Below are positions 58,032-64,000 of a stretch of 64,000 bases of DNA, piece after piece. The notes below the pieces were generated by a model. It ran no database searches. It was not told the DNA's origin and worked only from the letters and a program-made list of their open reading frames with translations. The stretch is taken from the NCBI GenBank assembly GCA_963743275.1, contig CAVUPB010000007.1, positions 1 through 64,000 on the forward strand. Direction: 5' to 3'. Each line of letters opens with the position of its first letter. Position 1 is the stretch's first letter. The translations under genes were made by a program, and so were the position numbers. This stretch comes from JALYLC01 sp963743275 (GTDB lineage: Bacteria > Actinomycetota > Thermoleophilia > Gaiellales > JALYLC01).

Positions 58032-58836
58032 GTGGCGGTGATCGAGCTCGCGGCGGCGACGGTGCGTCGCGCCCATCCCGACACGCACCAGCGCCGCATC
58101 GTCATGGGCCCGCTCGACCTGCGCGTCGAGGCGGGGGAGCACTGGGTCGTGCTGGGCCCGAACGGCGCCGGCAAGACGAGCCTCCTGCTGCTCGCAGCGG
58201 CCGTCGAGCACCCCTATTCCGGGACGGTGACGGTGCTCGGCGGGCGGCTCGGGCACGTCGACATCCGCGAGGTGCGCGAGCACATCGGCTTCCTGCAGGG
58301 CCGCCTCGTCGACGAGTACTCGCCGTGGACGAGCGTGCTCGACGTCATGCTCGGCGGCGCGACGGGGACGATCCTCGTGCGCGAGGAGCTGCTCACCGAC
58401 CGCCGACCGGGCGCGCGCCGTCACGCTGCTCGGGCGCTTCGGCTGCGCGGGGCGCGAGCAGCAGCGCTTCGGCTCGCTCTCCGAGGGCGAGCGCAGGCGC
58501 GTGCTCGTCGCCCGCGCGCTCATGAACGAGCCGCCGCTGCTCCTGCTCGACGAGCCGACTGCGAGCCTCGACCTGCCCGGGCGCGAGACCGTGATCGGGG
58601 CGCTCGAGCGGCTGGCGGCCGACGAGCCCTCGCTCGCGACGGTCACGGTCGTCCACCACGTCGAGGACATACCGGCCTGCGCCACGCACGCGCTCCTCAT
58701 GCGCGAGGGCGCGAGCGTGGCGCAGGGTCCGATCGCAGAGGCGCTGACGCCGGCGACGCTGTCGGCTGCGTTCGGGCTTCCGGTCGAGCTGCACCGCCTG
58801 GGACGGCGGCTCGCAGCGACCGTTACTACTTCGTGA
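58032..58836 (+). pseudogene. ABC ATPase (ModF/YlmA-like), frameshifted
   Basis: Start GTG at 58032 (VAVIELAAATVRR). Walker A is VVLGPNGAGKTSLLLL; then DEYSPWTSVLDVMLGG. Near 58400 the frame must change: REELLTD continues as ADRARAVTLLGRFGCAG with the signature FGSLSEGERRRVLVARAL, Walker B LLLLDEPTASLDLPG and VHHVEDI in the other frame. Joined it gives about 268 residues, like stand-alone ModF-type ATPases. These occur near molybdoenzyme genes but no permease is seen, so its role is unclear. The frameshift may be an assembly error. Confidence 0.82.
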
Positions 58837-59332
58837 CGACCTTCGCGAGCTTCGCCGGCCTCAGCACGGTGATCTTCTTCGTGCCGAGCGTCCAGATCAG
58901 CGCGACCGTGAGCTTGGCGCTGGTCTTCCTGAGCTTGAGGACGGTCGTCTTGGCGCTGATCGAGCCCTTGGCGAGGATTCGCGCGCCCTTGCGCAGCTGG
59001 ATGCTGCTCTTGAGCTTGACGGTCGAGGTGACGCGTACCTTGCCGGCGGGCAGCCACCGGAGCGTGAACGCGGGCTTGCGGGTGCGATCGCGGCGCATCG
59101 CCGCCTTGATGTTGCGGGGCACGTTCGGCGAGTACGTGTTCACGTCCGGGCCGAGCAGCTTGAGCGCCGCCGAGTAGCACGGCTGCGGGTAGTACTCCGC
59201 GATGCTGCCCTTGAAGCCGGCCTTCGCGATCGTGTGCGCGCAGTCGGCGAGCGCGGTCGAGGGGAGGACGAGCACGGCCGCGCCGATGACCGCGCCGAGC
59301 AGGGTTCTGGATCGCTGATGGAGTTTGAACAT
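58826..59332 (-). CDS. Secreted hypothetical protein
   Basis: A 168-residue protein with signal peptide (TLLGAVIGAAVLVLPSTALA). The mature part begins DCAHTIAKAGFKG and has a Cys pair, then a Lys-rich beta region with regular strands (RVTSTVKLKSSIQLRKG, AKTTVLKLRKTSAKLTVA, TKKITVLRPAKLAKVVTK). No family was recognised. The start ATG at 59332 is preferred to one 39 bases upstream because it begins the signal peptide. It overlaps the end of the convergent ATPase gene by 11 bases. Confidence 0.7.
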   Translation of the reverse strand: MFKLHQRSRTLLGAVIGAAVLVLPSTALADCAHTIAKAGFKGSIAEYYPQPCYSAALKLLGPDVNTYSPNVPRNIKAAMRRDRTRKPAFTLRWLPAGKVRVTSTVKLKSSIQLRKGARILAKGSISAKTTVLKLRKTSAKLTVALIWTLGTKKITVLRPAKLAKVVTK

Positions 59333-59461
59333 GGGTTTGAGGGTAGCCCACGACCCCCCGCAGCCCCCCATGTCTCACGGAACCCTTACCGGATCCTTGC
59401 GAAGACACCCGAGGCCCCCGACCGGGGGATCCCACCGTTCCATCGCCCTATGCTGCGGCGC

Positions 59462-60373
59462 ATGAGCGCTGTCCAGCCCGCCTCGATCGACGACCTGAGC
59501 GCCGCCCTCGGCGAGCGTTCCTACCTCGCCGACCGCGGCCTCGCGACCGTGTTGCACGTGGCGCTCAAGCTCGGCAAGCCGCTGCTGCTCGAGGGCGAGG
59601 CGGGGGTCGGCAAGACCGAGGTCGCGAAGACGCTCGCCGACGTGCTGGGCGCCCGCCTGATCCGGCTCCAGTGCTACGAGGGCATCGACGTCGCGCACGC
59701 GCTCTACGACTGGAGCTACGCGCGCCAGATGCTCTACATCCGCACGCTCGAGGCGGCCGGCGACGCCAGCGAGGCGCTCAAGGAGGTCTTCGGGCGCGAC
59801 TTCCTGGTGCGGCGGCCGCTGCTCGACGCGATCGAGTACGACGACGTCGTGCCGCCCGTGCTGCTGGTCGACGAGATCGATCGCGCCGACGGCGAGTTCG
59901 AGGCGTTCCTGCTCGAGCTGCTCTCCGATTTCCAGATCACGATCCCCGAGATCGGCACGATCTCCGCCAAGCAGCGCCCGGTCGTGATCCTGACCTCGAA
60001 CCGCACGCGCGAGCTGCACGACGCGCTCAAGCGGCGCTGCATCTACCACTGGATCGGCCACCCGTCGCTGGAGCGCGAGATCGCGATCGTGCGCGCCCGC
60101 GTGCCCGGCGTGCCCGAGGTGCTGGCCGCCGAGGCGGCCGCCTTCGTCGAGCGGCTGCGCACGCTCGATCTCGCCAAGGCCCCGGGCGTCGCCGAGACGA
60201 TCGACTGGACGCAGGCGCTCGTCGCGCTCGGCCAGCTCGAGCTCGACGCCGACATCGTGGACTCCACGCTCGGCTCGGTGCTGAAGTACCACGAGGACCT
60301 GCAGCGTGTGCGCGACCACGGCCTGCAGCAGCTGCTCGCAGAGGCCCGCGAGGCCGCTGCCCGCGCGGGCTGA
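59462..60373 (+). CDS. MoxR-type AAA+ ATPase (CoxD-like)
   Basis: A 303-residue AAA+ ATPase. Walker A is LLEGEAGVGKTEVAKTLA, Walker B PVLLVDEIDRAD, sensor 1 VILTSNRTREL, with CoxD-specific CYEGIDVAHALYDWSYARQM. In carbon monoxide dehydrogenase systems CoxD matures the Mo-Cu active site with CoxE, a vWA protein; in form II clusters they have an analogous role. The CoxE-like gene is at 61755, separated only by the PadR and HAAS-type genes. Confidence 0.93.
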   Translation: MSAVQPASIDDLSAALGERSYLADRGLATVLHVALKLGKPLLLEGEAGVGKTEVAKTLADVLGARLIRLQCYEGIDVAHALYDWSYARQMLYIRTLEAAGDASEALKEVFGRDFLVRRPLLDAIEYDDVVPPVLLVDEIDRADGEFEAFLLELLSDFQITIPEIGTISAKQRPVVILTSNRTRELHDALKRRCIYHWIGHPSLEREIAIVRARVPGVPEVLAAEAAAFVERLRTLDLAKAPGVAETIDWTQALVALGQLELDADIVDSTLGSVLKYHEDLQRVRDHGLQQLLAEAREAAARAG

Positions 60374-60421
60374 CCGAGGGCGCACCGCATCGCGGGAGTG
60401 CGCGCGGTGGAGTCCGCGGTT

Positions 60422-60461
60422 GCACTACTACGCATCGTGCACTAGCATCCACTCCGCACTA
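60422..60461 (+). promoter_or_regulatory. Three GCACTA direct repeats before padR
   Basis: GCACTA occurs at 60422, 60439 and 60456, exactly 17 bases apart. The last ends 16 bases before the padR ATG and 7 bases before its GGAGG site. Evenly phased repeats beside a PadR-type gene suggest an autoregulatory operator. Confidence 0.5.
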
Positions 60462-60477
60462 CAGCGGAGGGAGCAGT

Positions 60478-60813
60478 ATGGATACGAGCCAGATGCTCAA
60501 GGGCGTGATCGACGTGGCCGTGCTCGCCGTCGTGGCGGACGAGGACGGCTATGGCTACGACGTCGTCCGGAGGCTGCGCTCCCGTGGCCTCGCCGACGTC
60601 GCCGACGCGTCCGTCTACGGCACGCTGCGGCGCCTCTATGCGGCCGGCGCGCTGACCTCGTACGTCGTGCCCTCGGAGGAGGGCCCGCACCGGCGCTACT
60701 ACGGCGTCTCGGATCTCGGCCGCGAGCTGCTCGGCGAGTGGGGCGGCCGCTGGCGCGACTTCGTGCAGGCGATCGACGGCCTGCTGGCCCCGCACACGGA
60801 GGTGCTCGGATGA
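60478..60813 (+). CDS. PadR-family transcriptional regulator
   Basis: A 111-residue winged-helix regulator. The DNA-binding part is residues 5-80: DVAVLAVVADEDGYGYDVVR, VADASVYGTLRRLYAAGAL and the wing EEGPHRRYYGVSDLGREL, all typical of PadR. No long C-terminal helix pair, as in subfamily 2. The ATG is preceded by GGAGGGAG. It overlaps the next gene (ATGA). PadR/HAAS pairs are widespread signalling units in which the HAAS membrane protein is controlled by the PadR repressor. Confidence 0.92.
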   Translation: MDTSQMLKGVIDVAVLAVVADEDGYGYDVVRRLRSRGLADVADASVYGTLRRLYAAGALTSYVVPSEEGPHRRYYGVSDLGRELLGEWGGRWRDFVQAIDGLLAPHTEVLG

Positions 60814-61758
60814 CGACCATCGCCCTCACCCCGGAAGGCGAGGCGTACCTCGCGCGGGTGCGCGACGAGCTCGCGGACCTGCCGCCCGACGAGCGCGACG
60901 AGTTGCTCGAGGACATCGAGAGCCACCTCGCGGAGGTGGCCGGCGAGGGCTCCGCGCCGCTCGCGGTGCGGCTCGGGAGCGCCGAGGAGTTCGCGCAGGA
61001 GCTGCGCACGAGCGCCGGGTTGCCGCCGCGGACCGAGCCCGAAGCGCCCTCGAGGCTCGTCGTCGTCCGCGTCTCGGTCGAACGCGCGCTGCACCGCGTC
61101 GGGTCGCTGCGGGCGCGGCTCGATGCGGGACTCGTCTGGAAGGTCGCGCGCGGTTGGCTCCTCGCGGTCTCCTTCGCGATCGCCATCGGATCGATCGGTC
61201 ACACGTCGGCCTGGGGGCGAGCGCATCTCTGGCTGCCGCACCCCGGCATGCGGGGCTACGGCGCCGTGTTCGCTCTGGCCGCATTCGTCGGGCTCTCCCT
61301 CTGGCTCGGACGCCGGGCGGCTGCGGGACATGGAGTCGGCGTCGACCGCGCTGCGAGCGCGCTCGCGTTGCTCGCCGTCGTGCCCGCCCTCTGGCACCTC
61401 GACAGCCCGCCGCGCGACCACTACTACTCGTACACCACGATCTCCGAGGTGCCGCCGGCCGGCCTCTTCGCAAATGGGCGGGAGGTCACGAACATCTTCC
61501 CGTACACGCGCGACGGGAAGCTGCTCAATGATGTGCTGCTGTATCTGCCCAACGGCCAGCCGCTGAGCGTCGGCGACCAGATGGTCGATCCGAACCGGCG
61601 CTACCTGGTGAACCGCCGCGGCCAGCGCCTGTACAACTCCTTCCCGGCCCGCTACTTCGACCCGGGCACCACGCGGGTCGCGCACCCGAACGCCGGACCC
61701 GTCGCGTGCAGATCCCCGCAGTCTGCTCACCCCACCGCTCGACAGCCAGGCACCGTGA
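60810..61758 (+). pseudogene. HAAS-domain membrane protein, frameshifted near the end
   Basis: Residues 1-75 form the helical HAAS-type domain (LARVRDELADLPPDERDELL, EDIESHLAEVAGEG) that pairs with PadR regulators. Two or three membrane helices follow (WLLAVSFAIAIGSIGH, YGAVFALAAFVGLSLWLG, ASALALLAVVPALWHL), then an extracytoplasmic tail (GLFANGREVTNIFPYTRDGK, NDVLLYLPNGQPLSV). The expected C-terminus, SLLTPPLDSQAP then TGA at 61756-61758, lies in another frame, so a single-base shift between about 61690 and 61725 is inferred. Without it the frame runs on into the CoxE-like gene. The stop overlaps the CoxE GTG (GTGA). Confidence 0.75.
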
Positions 61759-63002
61759 CGCCCGAGCACCATCAGGAGCACGCCCACCGCGGCGACGCCT
61801 TCGTGCGCAAGCTCGTCACGTTCGGGCGGATCCTGCGCGAGGCCGGGCTCGAGGTCGGGCCCGGGCGCATGCAGGACGCCCTGCGCGGGCTCGCCGCGGT
61901 CGACCTGTCCAACCGCGACGACGTCTACTGGGCGCTGCGCTGCACGATCGTCTCGCGGCGCGACGACATCGAGGTCTTCGACGCGGCGTTCGCGGCGTTC
62001 TGGGAGCGCGCGCCCCGCATCTCGCTGCAGCAGCGGCCGATCGAGCTCGGCGTCGAGCTGCCCGACGAGAACCAGCAGAAGGACGAGATGCCGCAGTCGG
62101 TCGAGGCCCACGCGCTCGGCCGCGAGGTGCGCGACGGCGAGGACCCCGACCAGGGCGGCGAGGACGAGAAGGAGGAGACGGCGGCCGCGGTCTGGTCGGC
62201 CGACGAGCAGCTGCGCGACCGCGACTTCGCCCGCTACGGGCCCGAGGAGCTGCGGCGGGCGCGCGCACTCGTGATGCGCATCGCGCGCGTCTCCCCGCGG
62301 CGGCGGTCGCTGCGGCGGCAGGCGTCGCCCTCGGGGCGCACGTTCGACCCGCGGCGCACCCTGCGCGAGGCCATGCGCACCGGCGGCGTGCCGATCGAGC
62401 GGGCCTGGCGCGAGCCCAAGCTCGTGCCGCGCAAGATCGTCTACCTCGTCGACGTCTCGGGCTCGATGGAGCCCTACGCGCGGGCGATGGTGATGTTCCT
62501 GCAGGCGGCGGTGCGCTCCGGCCGCCACGTCGAGGCGTTCACGTTCGGCACGCGCCTGACGCGCCTGACCCCGCACCTCGCGGGCCGCGACCCCGACCGC
62601 GCGCTCGCGAACGCCGCGCGCGCGGTGCCCGACTGGGCCGGCGGCACGCGCATCGGCGAGAACCTGAAGGCCTTCAACGACGTCTGGGGCAGGCGCGGGA
62701 CGACCCGCGGCGCGATCGTCGTGATCGCCTCCGACGGCTGGGAGCGCGGCGACCCGACGCTGCTCGCCGAGCAGATGAAGCGCCTGCACCTGGCGGCGCA
62801 CTGCATCGTCTGGACGAACCCGCTCGCGGGCGGCGAGGGCTACCGGCCGCTGGTCGCCGGCATGCAGGCCGCGCTGCCGTACGTCGATCACTTCCTGCCC
62901 GGTCACAACCTGCGCGCGCTCGAGACGCTGGCCGACGTGCTCGAGGAGATCGGAGAGCCGTCTGCGACGCGAGGACGCGGTACGCTGCGGCATAGCGCAT
63001 GA
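61755..63002 (+). CDS. CoxE-like von Willebrand A domain protein
   Basis: A 415-residue protein from the GTG at 61755. The N-terminal half is the CoxE type (FVRKLVTFGRILREAGLEVG, RRDDIEVFDAAFAAFWERAP), with a charged middle. The vWA domain begins at RKIVYLVDVSGSMEPYARAM (metal site DVSGSM) and has VIASDGWERGDP and HCIVWTNPLAGG. With the MoxR-type partner it should help insert or mature the Mo-hydroxylase cofactor, as CoxD/CoxE do. Its stop overlaps the ATG of the XdhC gene. Confidence 0.9.
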   Translation: MTPEHHQEHAHRGDAFVRKLVTFGRILREAGLEVGPGRMQDALRGLAAVDLSNRDDVYWALRCTIVSRRDDIEVFDAAFAAFWERAPRISLQQRPIELGVELPDENQQKDEMPQSVEAHALGREVRDGEDPDQGGEDEKEETAAAVWSADEQLRDRDFARYGPEELRRARALVMRIARVSPRRRSLRRQASPSGRTFDPRRTLREAMRTGGVPIERAWREPKLVPRKIVYLVDVSGSMEPYARAMVMFLQAAVRSGRHVEAFTFGTRLTRLTPHLAGRDPDRALANAARAVPDWAGGTRIGENLKAFNDVWGRRGTTRGAIVVIASDGWERGDPTLLAEQMKRLHLAAHCIVWTNPLAGGEGYRPLVAGMQAALPYVDHFLPGHNLRALETLADVLEEIGEPSATRGRGTLRHSA

Positions 63003-64000
63003 ATGACGACACCCTCCGCACCGCCGACCTCTGGCGCACGCGCGGCGACGAGGTGGCGCTCGCCACCGTCGTGCGCACGCGGCGCTCGGCCCCGCGGCCG
63101 CTCGGCTCGAAGTTCGCCGTGAACGCGCGCGGCGAGATGGCCGGCTCGGTCTCGGGCGGGTGCGTCGAGGGCGCGGTCGTCGGCGAGGCCCAGAGCGTGC
63201 TCGCGGGCGGGCCGCCGAAGCTCGTCTTCTACGGCATCGCCAACGACGAGGCCTGGGACGTCGGCCTCGCGTGCGGCGGCGAGATCTGGGTCTGGATCGA
63301 GCGCTACGAGGGCTGGGAGACGCCGGCCGAGCGCGCCGCGCGCGTGACGGTCATCAACGGCGACCACGCCGGGACCCACGCGTTCGTGACCACCGACGGC
63401 GCGACCGGCGAGGTGCCCGAGGAGCTCGCCGACGCGATCGTCGCGGCCGGCGAGGAGGCGATCGGCGCCGAGCGCAACCAGACGGTCCTGCTCGACGAGG
63501 ACGGGCTGATCTTCGCCGAGGCCCTGGTGCCGTCGCCGCGGCTCGTGGTCGTGGGCGCCGTCGACACCGCCGACGCGCTCTGCCGCATGGCCGGCGCGCT
63601 CGGATGGCGCACGGTCGTCGTCGATCCGCGCAGCGCCTTCGCGACCGCCGAGCGCATCCCCTCGGCAGGCTCGATCGTCGTCAAGTGGCCCGAGCAGGGC
63701 TACGACGAGATCGAGCTCCGGCCCGAGGACCACATCGCCGTGCTGACGCACGACCCCAAGCTCGACGACCCCGCCATCTCCGGCGCGCTGCGGCGCGGCG
63801 TCGGCTACGTCGGCGCGCTCGGCTCGCGCCGCACGCAGGAGAAGCGGCGCGACCGCCTGCGCGAGTCGGGCATCAGCGACGAGCAGCTGGCGCGCATCTC
63901 GGGGCCGATCGGCCTCGACATCGGCGCGCACACGCCCGAGGAGACCGCGGTCTCGATCCTGGCCGAGATCATCGCGGTGCGCGCGGGCCGCGAGGGCGGC
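62999..64000 (+). CDS. XdhC/CoxI-family maturation factor (partial, runs off the window)
   Basis: 334 residues are visible with no stop before the window end. The N-terminal XdhC/CoxI domain has VVRTRRSAPRPLGSKFAV, AGSVSGGCVEGAVVGEA (the GGCVEG motif that contacts the molybdenum cofactor) and DVGLACGGEIWVWIE. The C-terminal XdhC_C Rossmann domain starts PRLVVVGAVDTADALCRMAG and continues DPRSAFATAERIP and GYVGALGSRRTQEKRR. XdhC binds and sulfurates the molybdenum cofactor and delivers it to the hydroxylase. The ATG overlaps the CoxE-like stop. GIDIGAHTPEETAVSI-type end (read GLDIGAHTPEETAVSI) shows the C-terminus is near. Confidence 0.93.
   Translation, partial: MNDDTLRTADLWRTRGDEVALATVVRTRRSAPRPLGSKFAVNARGEMAGSVSGGCVEGAVVGEAQSVLAGGPPKLVFYGIANDEAWDVGLACGGEIWVWIERYEGWETPAERAARVTVINGDHAGTHAFVTTDGATGEVPEELADAIVAAGEEAIGAERNQTVLLDEDGLIFAEALVPSPRLVVVGAVDTADALCRMAGALGWRTVVVDPRSAFATAERIPSAGSIVVKWPEQGYDEIELRPEDHIAVLTHDPKLDDPAISGALRRGVGYVGALGSRRTQEKRRDRLRESGISDEQLARISGPIGLDIGAHTPEETAVSILAEIIAVRAGREGG

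Noticed and set aside
60810..63002. Single reading frame that would fuse the HAAS membrane protein to the CoxE-like vWA protein
   Set aside because: In another frame the HAAS protein ends with a natural SLLTPPLDSQAP tail and a TGA at 61756-61758 that overlaps a GTG start for CoxE (GTGA), the coupling style used throughout the window. A one-base shift near 61700 explains the apparent fusion.
1..64000. CRISPR array, complete insertion sequence or replication origin
   Set aside because: No regularly spaced repeat array, no intact transposase gene with inverted ends and no DnaA-box cluster was seen. The only phased repeats are the three short GCACTA units before padR.

Overview
The window is high-GC, densely packed bacterial chromosome. 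Genes are joined by GTGA, ATGA and TGATG overlaps and use GTG starts often. Gene content includes CsoR/CopA copper control, a form II Mo-hydroxylase with accessory genes, PadR plus a HAAS-like partner, and TadG-like and vWA proteins. This suggests an actinobacterium, possibly Thermoleophilia/Solirubrobacterales; the placement is inference, because no rRNA or other phylogenetic marker is present.

Left part (1-5192) is accessory DNA. It holds a 983-residue protein with the N-terminal motif of proteins linked to extracellular contractile injection systems (eCIS) and an HExxH metallopeptidase-like motif, coupled to a 131-residue partner. A secreted trypsin-like protease lies between two remnants that look like one broken tyrosine recombinase.

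Island (5193-19015): a 43-bp copy of the 3' part of tRNA-Thr(CGT) at 5193-5235 repeats the same stretch of the intact gene (18973-19045). This is the footprint of an element integrated at the tRNA 3' end. The 13.8 kb between carries mainly metal-ion genes: two Nramp-family transporters, CorA, a soluble PRC/MgtE-N/CBS protein (frameshifted), a two-gene ABC transporter, and an ArsR/SmtB regulator with at least two SmtB-type operators. Two vWA proteins are also present. I read it as a divalent-metal (perhaps Mg) homeostasis island.

Core-like region (19046-39630): nitroreductase, TetR and an MMPL transporter under a TetR-type operator; an ABC exporter; MscL; aldehyde dehydrogenase; XRE regulator; a CoA-binding protein, MetY and DUF255 run; HtrA-like protease; HMA protein; two enoyl-CoA hydratases; lipid kinase; HAD phosphatase; GtrA and a large membrane protein.

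Copper operon (39633-43668): three CsoR-type boxes, a His-rich secreted protein, CopA, CsoR and a DUF4396 protein. CsoR should sense Cu(I) and release the operon, and CopA exports the metal.

43711-54170: flippase-like membrane protein; subtilase, YmdB-like phosphoesterase and M23-like protein operon; AI-2E family protein with ABC exporter; homoserine kinase; PKD-domain secreted protein.

Mo-hydroxylase region (54204-64000): small, large and medium subunits of a form II (AYRGAGR) xanthine dehydrogenase-family enzyme, then ModF-like ATPase, MoxR/CoxD, a PadR-HAAS pair, CoxE and the start of XdhC/CoxI. These last genes are typical maturation factors for the enzyme.

Five otherwise conserved genes carry apparent single-base frameshifts, so either assembly indels or recent decay should be considered. 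A family of GGGGTCAGACCCC-centred palindromes is scattered between genes.
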